The position numbers were made by a program, and so were the translations under genes. Below, piece after piece: positions 43,153 through 50,389 of a DNA stretch of 50,389 nucleotides. The notes below the pieces were generated by a model. The model worked only from the letters and a program-made list of their open reading frames with translations. It was not told the origin of the DNA and searched no databases. Source of the DNA: an uncultured Mycoplasmatota bacterium (GTDB lineage Bacteria > Bacillota_I > Bacilli_A > RF39 > UBA660); assembly GCA_947574255.1 (NCBI GenBank), contig CANPJT010000004.1, positions 1-50,389 of the forward strand. The letters run 5' to 3'. Numbering within the stretch: the first letter of the stretch is position 1; the number at the start of each line of letters is the position of its first letter.

Positions 43153-44019
43153 TTAATATGTATTTAGCAAATTAGAGTAATTATTACTTTCAATTATTAT
43201 TTCATTATCCTTTTTACCAAAGAAAAGTACACTCCAAACTATAAACAAAACTATTATAGCAATAATACGTTTAACAAGCTTTGATTTATCTGTTTTTTCA
43301 CCTGAATATTCTGTTAATTTTCCATAATTTATCATCAATATAAAAACAATTACGTAAATACATATTCCTATTATTACAGCAATTGGATGAATTTCTATTC
43401 CATCAACATTTATAATTATCTTACTAAAAGTTATAATTGTGTTATATAATGTATGTAATACTATAGGAATAAATAAAATTGATAATTTTAATATCCTGCT
43501 CTCTTTAATATCATTATCATTATCATTATTTTTATTATATAAACAAATCATTAACAAAGCCATAATTAATTGACAAGCTAGATGAACTGGTAAAAATGCT
43601 CGATGAATTCCTATTAAATTTGATGAAAAAGAAAGCATATAGATTGAGTTTTCTAAAGCCATAAACATAGCAGATATAAATATACAATTAAAAATAATTT
43701 CATATTTATTTTTAGGATTAGATTTTTTAATAAAAAACCATTTCAAAACCTCTTCAGGTAATGCTGCTACAAAAAAACTTTGTAATAATTTTAAGAATAC
43801 TAAACTAATATTAGGAATACTTAAAATAATAAATGCTGTTATATATTCAAAAATAGTTTTTAATAATTCGCCCAAAATTATTAATATATATATCATAAAA
43901 AAAGAATATAATATAAGTTTTAACAAATTATTAATATCTTTTTTGATTTTATTTGTAGCAATTCCAAAAATTGCTATAATCATTACAGGAATAAAAGAAA
44001 TCACAATTTTTAACAACAT
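43153..44019 (-). CDS. PrsW-family intramembrane protease
   Basis: 288 residues, about eight membrane segments. The family motifs are in order: EExxK in ALPEEVLKWFF, ALENSIYM with the second acidic site, FLPVHLACQLIMA, and the LHTLYN His. PrsW cleaves the anti-sigma factor RsiW at site 1 in Bacillus; no anti-sigma gene is here, so its target is unknown. A weak ribosome site, GGAAGTAG, precedes the ATG. It converges with the IMPACT gene. Confidence 0.8.
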   Translation of the reverse strand: MLLKIVISFIPVMIIAIFGIATNKIKKDINNLLKLILYSFFMIYILIILGELLKTIFEYITAFIILSIPNISLVFLKLLQSFFVAALPEEVLKWFFIKKSNPKNKYEIIFNCIFISAMFMALENSIYMLSFSSNLIGIHRAFLPVHLACQLIMALLMICLYNKNNDNDNDIKESRILKLSILFIPIVLHTLYNTIITFSKIIINVDGIEIHPIAVIIGICIYVIVFILMINYGKLTEYSGEKTDKSKLVKRIIAIIVLFIVWSVLFFGKKDNEIIIESNNYSNLLNTY

Positions 44020-44052
44020 ATTTTCACTACTTCCAATACTACTTCTTTCTTC

Positions 44053-44346
44053 TTAAATACTATTTAAAATATTTTTTATTTCATCTTCGGATTGAAATCC
44101 AACTACTTTCTTAACTTCTTTTCCATCTTTAAAGAAAATAAGTGTTGGAATACTCATAATTCCATATTTAACTGCTAATTCTTGATGAACATCTGTATTA
44201 ATTTTAATAATATTCACATCATTCATTTTTTCTAAAACCGAACCCATCATTTTACAAGGCCCACACCAATCGGCATAAAAGTCAACTACAAAAATACCTT
44301 TTTGCACTAAATCTTCTAAATTTTCTTTTTCTAAATATTTAATCAT
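44053..44346 (-). CDS. trxA: Thioredoxin
   Basis: 97 residues from the ATG at 44346; AAAGGAAAAG upstream fits it better than the in-frame ATG at 44376. Thioredoxin fold with active site ADWCGPCKMMG and the cis-Pro in MSIPTLIFF. It reduces cytosolic disulfides. It overlaps cvpA by 8 bases, in the same transcript. Confidence 0.93.
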   Translation of the reverse strand: MIKYLEKENLEDLVQKGIFVVDFYADWCGPCKMMGSVLEKMNDVNIIKINTDVHQELAVKYGIMSIPTLIFFKDGKEVKKVVGFQSEDEIKNILNSI

Positions 44347-45046
44347 TTTTATCTTTTCCTTTCGTATAATCATCAATAATATTTTCTATATTTTTAATAT
44401 TAAACTTCTTTCTTTTATTTAATTTTTCCATATTTTTTTCACTTACAATATTATATTTCAATAAAGCCTTAACAGCTTCTTCATTTTTTTGTTCACTAGA
44501 TATATTCTTATTTTTTATATCTACAAAGTCTTTTATCACTTTATAAGAATCCTCTGCAATACTTGAAACTATCGGAGTATTACTTAATATTGTATCTGCT
44601 ACTTTACTCTCAGTAATTAATTCATTACTAATATTTAAACAAGCTAAAATAAATAAAATGGCAAATGTAAAAACATAATATTCTAAAAAGCCAAAAATAG
44701 CCCCTAATATTTTAGACGGAATTGCAAGTACTACTGTAATTTTTAATATTGTCTCTATTATACCAGATATTTTAATAATAACCCGTAACAATATTGATAA
44801 ACACGAAAAAACTATTAAAAAAGCAATAGCTTCATAAAGTAGGATATTAATAGCACTTATTGAAAAACTAAAAAATGGCAGAAATGTATAAAGAAAAACC
44901 GATAAAGGATTCTTTAAATAAAATGATAATACAATTACAATTATTGTTCCAACGCATGAAACAACACTTTTAATAACTCCTTTTTTAAATCCAACTATTA
45001 TCCCACAAAGAAGCATTAAAAATATAACAACATCAATAATATTCAT
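44339..45046 (-). CDS. CvpA-family membrane protein
   Basis: 235 residues. Four N-terminal membrane segments with the family start NIIDVVIFLMLLCGIIVGFKK and the Gly-rich LGAIFGFLEYYVF, followed by a ~70-residue charged tail. CvpA relatives are near rnhC, polX, mutS2 and trxA in many Firmicutes, as here. GGAGA precedes the ATG. Confidence 0.8.
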   Translation of the reverse strand: MNIIDVVIFLMLLCGIIVGFKKGVIKSVVSCVGTIIVIVLSFYLKNPLSVFLYTFLPFFSFSISAINILLYEAIAFLIVFSCLSILLRVIIKISGIIETILKITVVLAIPSKILGAIFGFLEYYVFTFAILFILACLNISNELITESKVADTILSNTPIVSSIAEDSYKVIKDFVDIKNKNISSEQKNEEAVKALLKYNIVSEKNMEKLNKRKKFNIKNIENIIDDYTKGKDKND

Positions 45047-45213
45047 ATGTATTCTCCTATCAATTTATTTTTTATTTTAGTATATCAAAAATTTTGTATT
45101 TTAACAAATCATTATCAATTATATTCTTTTAGCCCTTTTTTGATATCTATTTAAATCGTGTTTATAGACAATAATTATCTATTTTGTTACAATTATTTAG
45201 AGGTGACTTTTTT

Positions 45214-46152
45214 ATGACAATAGTTTTTAAAATAAGTGATAATATTAAAGATAAAATGATTAATTATTATAAAGATTTAAGAAGAGATAAGACTCCTCCA
45301 TATGCTGTATTTCAAGCAATGGAAGCTGATACAATTATTACATTATATGAGAGCGGCAAAGTAATGTTCCAAGGAGTAAGTGCTGATATTGATGCTAATA
45401 TTTGGATTGATTTAGAAAAAAGAATAAATAAACGTGATATTGATATTAATGAAAATAATAAGAAAAAAGAACAATATAAAGAAGAATTAAATTATTTTTA
45501 TAGTTTATCTACTATTGGTTCTGATGAAGTGGGAACAGGAGACTATTTTGGGCCTATCGTTGTTACTGCTACTTTCGTTGAAAAATCTAAAATTGATTTT
45601 ATCAATGATTTAGGTGTTAAAGATTCAAAAAAATTGACTGATGATAAAATATTAAAAATTGCTCCCTTATTAATTAAAGAAATACCTTTTGTAACTTTTA
45701 CTTTAAATAATGCTGATTATAATAATTATCAAGAAAAAGGTTATAATATGAATAAAATTAAAGCTATTTTACATAATAAAGTTTTATATAAATTAATACA
45801 TAAAGAAAATTATTCTTATGATAAAGTAGTTGTTGATCAATTTGTATATCCAAGAAAATATTTTGAGCATATCAATGAAACAACTAAAAAAGTTATGGAT
45901 ATTACTTTCACTACTAAAGCAGAAAGTAAATGTGCAAGTGTAGCAGCAGCAAGTATTATTAGTCGTTATTACTTTTTAAAAAAAATGGATAATTTATCAA
46001 ATGATTTAGAACTAATTATTCCTAAAGGAGCAAATGATGTTGCTGATCAAATTGGAGTGGAAATAGTAAAAAAATATGGAATTGAAAAACTAAGAGAAGT
46101 AGCTAAATTAAATTTTAAAAATACTGATAAAATAAAAGAAGCTTTAAGATAA
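45214..46152 (+). CDS. rnhC: Ribonuclease HIII
   Basis: 312 residues from the ATG at 45214 (AGAGGTGA 8 bases upstream; the in-frame start at 45184 precedes it). N-terminal TBP-like substrate-binding domain of ~80 residues, then the RNase H core: STIGSDEVGTGDYFGP with the first metal ligands, VKDSKKL, and VAAASIISRYYF. It removes RNA from RNA-DNA hybrids. It is divergent from cvpA-trxA, matching the zapA/rnhC/cvpA area of Bacillus without zapA. Confidence 0.93.
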   Translation: MTIVFKISDNIKDKMINYYKDLRRDKTPPYAVFQAMEADTIITLYESGKVMFQGVSADIDANIWIDLEKRINKRDIDINENNKKKEQYKEELNYFYSLSTIGSDEVGTGDYFGPIVVTATFVEKSKIDFINDLGVKDSKKLTDDKILKIAPLLIKEIPFVTFTLNNADYNNYQEKGYNMNKIKAILHNKVLYKLIHKENYSYDKVVVDQFVYPRKYFEHINETTKKVMDITFTTKAESKCASVAAASIISRYYFLKKMDNLSNDLELIIPKGANDVADQIGVEIVKKYGIEKLREVAKLNFKNTDKIKEALR

Positions 46153-46174
46153 TACTTTTAAAGCTTCTTTTATT
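46131..46174. terminator. Bidirectional terminator in the rnhC/mtaB overlap
   Basis: A 17-bp stem, 46131-46147 with 46158-46174, around a 10-base loop. The arms are the last codons of the two convergent genes, and A- and T-runs at the sides supply the U-tract in either direction. Confidence 0.75.
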
Positions 46175-47433
46175 TCGCCGATTAAATAATTCTCTTCTAA
46201 TTTTAATATATTTACTGTATAAAATTCATTTCTGCTTAAAATTTTTAATATTTTTACCTTAATATAATTTGAAGTATAACCAATGCTATAATCATCAAAT
46301 ACCTCTTCAATTAATACTTCTAATTCAGTATTAAGGTGTCTATTATAAAAATCAATTTCTAATTTATTACTTATATCATTTAAAATTCTACTTCTTCTTT
46401 TTTTCTCAATATCATTTACTTGCATTTCCATTCTACTAGAAGCTGTTCCCTCTCTTTTAGAATATGGAAAAACATGAATTTTTGAAAAATTAATATCTTT
46501 ACAGGTTTTAATGGTATCCAAAAATAATTCTTCATTTTCGTAAGGATGACCCACTATTACATCAGTTGTAATGCTTACATCTGGTTTTATTTTTCTAATC
46601 TCTATTATTTTATTTTTAAAGTAAGCTAAATCATACTTACGATTCATTTTTTTTAATATTTTATCACTTCCAGCTTGTAGTGGGATATGAAAATGATTTA
46701 CTACTTTTTTATTTATTTCTATTTCTTTTAACATTTTTTCATTTAATTCTGTGATTTCAATTGAAGATATTCTTATTCTCTTTAAGTCTTCAATTTTACT
46801 TATTTCATGAATCAAATCTGCTAAATCATGGCCATCACTACTTTTATAAGCACCAGTATGAATACCAGTTAAAACTACTTCCTTATGCCCATTTTGAACT
46901 AAAGTTTTAATTTCGTTTATGGCTTTAATAAAATCTTTACTTCGAATATTTTTTCGAACATAAGGAATAATACAATAACTACAAAAATTATTGCAACCAT
47001 CTTGAATTTTAACAAAAGCTCTAGTATGACTATTAAATTTCTCTACCTCCATATCTTCAAATATAAAATCTTTTTCTTCATAAAACTTAATTATTTTTTT
47101 TCTCGTTTCTAAAAATTCTTTTATTTTTTCCTGAATAATACTTTTATCTTTATTACCGATTAAAATATCAATTCCCATTTGCCTATATTCATCCTGATTA
47201 TTTTCACTACTACAGCCACAAACAACTAATATCTTTTCTAATCTTTTAGCTCGTCGCACATACTTTTTAGATTTATTATCAGCCATATTAGTAACAGTAC
47301 AAGTATTTATTATAATTATATCAGCTTCGCTTTCATTAGAATATATAAAACCATTCTTTGATAATTTCTCTTTAATAATTTCACTTTCATAAATATTAAC
47401 TTTACATCCAAGAGTAATAATATTAAATTTCAC
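46144..47433 (-). CDS. mtaB: tRNA t6A37 methylthiotransferase
   Basis: 429 residues, GTG start with AGAGGTGG. The N-terminal UPF0004 domain has three cluster Cys (LGCKVN, NTCTV, CGCSS). The radical SAM motif CNNFCSYC is in the centre and a TRAM domain at the C-terminus (about residues 365-425). It matches MtaB (YqeV) rather than MiaB by LGCKVNIYES and the IRSKDF region. It adds a methylthio group to t6A37. Its last codons overlap rnhC. Confidence 0.9.
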   Translation of the reverse strand: MKFNIITLGCKVNIYESEIIKEKLSKNGFIYSNESEADIIIINTCTVTNMADNKSKKYVRRAKRLEKILVVCGCSSENNQDEYRQMGIDILIGNKDKSIIQEKIKEFLETRKKIIKFYEEKDFIFEDMEVEKFNSHTRAFVKIQDGCNNFCSYCIIPYVRKNIRSKDFIKAINEIKTLVQNGHKEVVLTGIHTGAYKSSDGHDLADLIHEISKIEDLKRIRISSIEITELNEKMLKEIEINKKVVNHFHIPLQAGSDKILKKMNRKYDLAYFKNKIIEIRKIKPDVSITTDVIVGHPYENEELFLDTIKTCKDINFSKIHVFPYSKREGTASSRMEMQVNDIEKKRRSRILNDISNKLEIDFYNRHLNTELEVLIEEVFDDYSIGYTSNYIKVKILKILSRNEFYTVNILKLEENYLIGEIKEALKVLS

Positions 47434-47469
47434 TAAAAACCACCTCTTTTAAAACTCTATTATAGCATA

Positions 47470-47498
47470 AATAAAAACTAAGGCCTATTCCTTAGTTT
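47470..47498 (-). terminator. Intrinsic terminator after the 164-residue membrane protein
   Basis: Minus strand AAACTAAGG pairs with CCTTAGTTT around a 6-base loop, followed by TTTAT. The first arm contains the stop of the gene upstream on that strand. Confidence 0.8.
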
Positions 47499-47986
47499 AA
47501 TAGTTCATTTAATTTCTGCAAAGCCTTCAAAAATGCTTCCTCATTAGTGTATCTAAATAATTTACTTTCTTTAGATTTAGTTAAATTTTCATTTTTATAA
47601 GAAGTTATATTATTTAAATCTATTTTTTTTACTAATATTTCATCATCTAAAATTTCTTCTTCGTTATAATTAATATTTCCCATTTTACTTTTAGCTAAAA
47701 GCTCTTCATAACTTATAATTGCTTTCTCTTCTTGGTCTTTTTCATAACTTGTAAAAGTACTTGTTGGAACTGATTCTTGTGTAGTTATAATATTGTTAAC
47801 CACTTCTTTTAAGTCTATGTCTGTCTCTTCATTATTTGAATCAACTATTTCTTCTTCACTAGTTTTAATAATATAAATAAGTGAAACAACTAATATTAAT
47901 AAAACTAAAATAGCTATATAGAGAAGTAAATCAATATAATTCAAATTTGTCATAAACCCTATTATATCATTAAATAGCTGCTTCAT
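47492..47986 (-). CDS. Uncharacterised single-span membrane protein
   Basis: 164 residues. A short N-terminal stretch, one membrane segment (LLLYIAILVLLILVVSLIYII) and an acidic cytosolic-type tail rich in Glu, Asn and Ser, ending in ALQKLNELLN, a likely amphipathic helix. The layout resembles membrane-tethered adaptors, but there is no known motif. GAGGAG is 11 bases before the ATG. Confidence 0.6.
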   Translation of the reverse strand: MKQLFNDIIGFMTNLNYIDLLLYIAILVLLILVVSLIYIIKTSEEEIVDSNNEETDIDLKEVVNNIITTQESVPTSTFTSYEKDQEEKAIISYEELLAKSKMGNINYNEEEILDDEILVKKIDLNNITSYKNENLTKSKESKLFRYTNEEAFLKALQKLNELLN

Positions 47987-48073
47987 AAAAAATCAGACTC
48001 CTCGTTTTTATTTTATCACAGCATAAAAACAACATGTATCAAAAAGAAAAAAGATTTACACATCTTTTGTAAA

Positions 48074-49345
48074 TCATTCTTTAATCAAATAAGGATTATC
48101 TAAAGTTCCTTTTCCGCTTACATAAGTCTTTTTATTTAAATTAATAACTGGTTTTAATCCTCTATAAAAATTACCTGTACTTTCATTTTTTAAAATTCCT
48201 GTTTGATCTATTTCAAAATAAGTAATTGCTGAATTATTATTACTTGCTGGCGTTAAAGTCCACCAAGAATAATCTTTTCCCGGAGTATACATATAAAATT
48301 CGGTATTAGCACCATTTTTAGAAGCACCAGCAAATACAGCTTCGTCTGCTGATATTAAACCAATTTTAGAACTGTATTGATTGCCTAAACAATTATTTAC
48401 TTGATTATAATCTGTTAAAAGGCGAGAATATCCTAAATAATATGTATTAGTACCATCTGAATTCACAACAGAATCATCAACACAGTATTTAGCAGTTGTA
48501 ATATATTTTTCATAACCATTTAAATTATATTTATACCAATCTTCTAATGTTTTGTTTACATTTGATTGCAAAAAATTTAATTTTTCTTCTATTGTTTTTT
48601 CGCTATTATCATCATAATAGTTTACTTTTTCTTCCAAATAATTATTTAAAATCAATTTTACACTACCATCTCCATTTACCTTGACTATACGCCATATAAA
48701 ATTAGCAAATGAAACATAATTGTTAGGAATTGATCCACGAAAGTAATAAGATATTCCTTCTTCATCATCTAATTCAATTAAACCTTCAGTAGTTACTGCT
48801 ACTTCTTCTCCTATTTTAGTTAAAGGTTCTTTTTTGATTTCGTTATCACTTACAATAGTTGAACCAAAATCTTTTTCTTTCGCATCCTCAAGACCAACTT
48901 TTATATTGGCTTTCAAACTAGAACCAATATTTTCTAAAATAGTTAAAGTATAAGTATGGGTTGAAAATGGTTCTATTTCTATTGAACTTAATAAAAATTC
49001 ATCGTTTTCAGGATAATCAGTTTCCAATATATTTATTTTTTTATTATTCTCAGCTAAAGTATATCTTATATCTTTTTTACTTTTATTAATTTCATTCGTT
49101 TCAATATAGTAGTATAAATTATCCTCTGAATTATTAGTTACTGATATTTTATACTCTTTTTGGCTACCATTAGTGCTAATTAAGTTTCCATCTAAATAAT
49201 TAACTGATAAACCATTATCAACAAGAACTAAGGCTACTTCTTCTTGTTCAGTTTTTAAATATTTAACATATGAACAAGCAATCAATAGTAAGAAAACTAA
49301 CATAATACTGATAATATTCAAACTTATTTTGTATACTTTCCTCAT
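48074..49345 (-). CDS. Secreted or lipid-anchored surface protein with WRIVKVNGDGS domain
   Basis: 423 residues. The N-terminus has one hydrophobic segment ending LLLIAC, which may be a lipobox or a membrane anchor. Residues ~40-160 look like a beta-sandwich (DUF-type, with EPFSTHTYTL). Residues ~190-420 contain FANFIWRIVKVNGDGSVKLI, a YC...C pair, WWTLTPAS and GLKPVINLNKKTYVSGKGTL, ending NPYLIKE. This C-terminal module resembles C-type-lectin/FGE-like surface modules (DUF6273-like), and a related one lies just upstream. A strong promoter precedes it. Function is probably surface binding, by inference. Confidence 0.6.
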   Translation of the reverse strand: MRKVYKISLNIISIMLVFLLLIACSYVKYLKTEQEEVALVLVDNGLSVNYLDGNLISTNGSQKEYKISVTNNSEDNLYYYIETNEINKSKKDIRYTLAENNKKINILETDYPENDEFLLSSIEIEPFSTHTYTLTILENIGSSLKANIKVGLEDAKEKDFGSTIVSDNEIKKEPLTKIGEEVAVTTEGLIELDDEEGISYYFRGSIPNNYVSFANFIWRIVKVNGDGSVKLILNNYLEEKVNYYDDNSEKTIEEKLNFLQSNVNKTLEDWYKYNLNGYEKYITTAKYCVDDSVVNSDGTNTYYLGYSRLLTDYNQVNNCLGNQYSSKIGLISADEAVFAGASKNGANTEFYMYTPGKDYSWWTLTPASNNNSAITYFEIDQTGILKNESTGNFYRGLKPVINLNKKTYVSGKGTLDNPYLIKE

Positions 49346-49373
49346 CTATCATCCATCCTCTATTATTATATTA

Positions 49374-49402
49374 AGTATAACAATAGCTTTATGACTTGTC
49401 AA
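49374..49402 (-). promoter_or_regulatory. Consensus promoter of the surface-protein gene
   Basis: Minus strand TTGACA (49402-49397), 17-base spacer, TATACT (49379-49374) preceded by TGT. It is among the closest matches to the SigA consensus in the window. Confidence 0.8.
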
Positions 49403-49655
49403 ACTTCAAAGTATAAATGTGTAAAGTAAAAATGTAAATAAAAAATAAAGATGTTTAAATCTTTTTTAATAAATACAATATAACTAAAAATTTTTATTTT
49501 CCTCATAATTCATCTTTCTTCTATTTATTCTAATTTTAAAGTTATTTGTAGCTAATTCATTATTTCAAAATTATTGTAATGAAATATATTTTAAAAAATA
49601 TAAAAAATAATATACTAATAATTTACATACTATAAATAAATTAATCTTATTTAAA

Positions 49656-50389
49656 TTATTTTAAAACAAAAGGTCTATCACTTGTACCATTATTTCTACT
49701 GGAAACTTTTAAATCTGAGTTTAAATAAATAGTTGGGAAAACATTTCGCAACATATCAGTACTATGACTAGTCATATAAGCATTAGTATCTATGCCAACA
49801 ATAGCATAACTAAAATATGAAAAAGAAGTCATTGTCCATATAATATCTTTATCTAACAACCAATCATTATTAAAACAATCACTCATCGAATTCCATGAAC
49901 GAAGCCTTGTATTCAAACATACACTTCTATCATTTGTTGCTCCCCCATTTGTTGCATATCCATAATCACTTAAGTATATTAATCCTATACTACCTGTCCA
50001 TTTCGTTGCATGTCCACCATATACATTTGTTCCTCTTTCTCTTTCATAAAACGTTTTTGTAGTTACATCTTCATATGTACTACTTCCTCCTAAATTCCAT
50101 ACTGATTCACTTATCATTTCTTTAGCTAAACTTGTTAATCCTATTTCACTAAAATCACATGATTTTGTTACTCCATTTTGTCCATATGGACAATTGCCAC
50201 TTGTTCTATTATAGTATGCTCCTTCATTTAAGACTTTTTGTAAAGTGCTATCACTCCAATCATTACTTCCATAATTACTTGTTGATGATCCTACCCCACT
50301 TGGTTTATTATCCCATGAATATGCTCCTATACTTTCACTTCTTATTAGTTTGACTTTATCTTCTTTTGTTCCATCAGGATTCTCTATAT
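49656..50389 (-). CDS. Related secreted surface protein, C-terminal part
   Basis: The frame is open from the window edge to a stop at 49658-49656: about 244 residues. The ATG at 50117 is only internal. It has GAYSWDNKPSG and NDWSDSTLQKVLNEG, YNRTSGNC and KSC, then GLIYLSDYGYATNGG, CLNTRLRSWNS, and a final VFPTIYLNSDLKVSSRNNGT with DRPFVLK. Organisation (CxC pairs, WxMT, xP.IYLN, NGT.DRPF) parallels the C-terminal module of the next gene on this strand, so they are paralogues. The N-terminus and signal are outside the window. The gene is followed by ~250 bases of AT-rich spacer in which I see only the next promoter. Confidence 0.6.
   Translation of the reverse strand, partial: IENPDGTKEDKVKLIRSESIGAYSWDNKPSGVGSSTSNYGSNDWSDSTLQKVLNEGAYYNRTSGNCPYGQNGVTKSCDFSEIGLTSLAKEMISESVWNLGGSSTYEDVTTKTFYERERGTNVYGGHATKWTGSIGLIYLSDYGYATNGGATNDRSVCLNTRLRSWNSMSDCFNNDWLLDKDIIWTMTSFSYFSYAIVGIDTNAYMTSHSTDMLRNVFPTIYLNSDLKVSSRNNGTSDRPFVLK

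Noticed and set aside
49656-50117. Separate 153-residue gene starting at 50117
   Set aside because: The same frame continues without a stop to the window edge with matching protein-like sequence, so the ATG is internal.
1-50389. CRISPR array, rRNA, tRNA, prophage or complete insertion sequence
   Set aside because: No regularly spaced repeats, no tRNA or rRNA conserved sequences, and no transposase or phage structural genes were found by reading.

Overview
The window is about 50 kb of very AT-rich bacterial chromosome. TGG encodes Trp and TGA is used as a stop, so the standard code applies. Gene order and content point to a low-GC Gram-positive of the class Bacilli, probably a small-genome gut lineage of the RF39/Erysipelotrichia type; this is inference. 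The support is the dnaG-rpoD-trmK-yqfQ block, the rnhC/cvpA/trxA neighbourhood, a likely 6S RNA near rarA, an LDH-type fermentation enzyme, a sortase and good AGGAGG-type ribosome sites. No rRNA, tRNA, CRISPR array, complete insertion sequence or prophage was found.

Layout. 1-5.3 kb: the end of gatB, a HerA/DUF87-type ATPase, a 6S-like RNA, tcdA, and opposing gpsA and rarA. 5.3-9.2 kb: a zinc-ribbon metallopeptidase-like protein, a XerD-type recombinase, a tiny Asn/Arg-rich protein, a ZIP transporter and a C26 amidotransferase. 9.2-13.2 kb: a radical SAM/SPASM protein with an XRE-type regulator, mnmA, a SpoIIM-like membrane protein and a DUF4044 micro-protein. 13.3-19.3 kb: an unidentified two-gene operon with an HExxH protein, then type IV pilus/competence genes (GspE-type ATPase, prepilin peptidase, PilC/ComGB) interrupted by a decayed gene. 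19.4-23.2 kb: yqfQ-like, trmK, rpoD and dnaG. 23.2-28.6 kb: uvrC, a two-gene RnfC/RnfD-like pair, a wall-anchored surface protein and its sortase. 28.7-34.4 kb: a Fic remnant, a nucleotide-salvage cluster, copper export (copA, copZ), L-lactate dehydrogenase and a lipoprotein. 34.4-41.6 kb: a MATE transporter fused to a cytidylate-kinase-like domain, a DUF4026/DUF2314-like protein, a membrane GDPD and an ABC-F ATPase. 41.6-47.5 kb: TfoX-N, VanZ, IMPACT, PrsW, trxA, cvpA, rnhC and mtaB. 47.5 kb to the end: a membrane protein and two related secreted proteins, the last one cut by the window edge.

The most notable signals are regulatory. The ABC-F gene has an erm/msr-like leader: a six-residue uORF with a strong ribosome site, followed by three 7-nt segments that can pair in two mutually exclusive ways, one hiding the ABC-F ribosome site. 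The MATE-kinase gene has an intrinsic terminator in its leader, and the predicted first 11 nt of the transcript are perfectly complementary to the terminator's 3' side and U-tract, which looks like a termination/antitermination switch. Both genes belong to families linked to antibiotic or toxin tolerance. Other points are an orphan RnfC-RnfD pair beside a sortase/substrate pair, a 64-bp perfect palindrome, and terminators folded into the overlapping stop codons of convergent genes.
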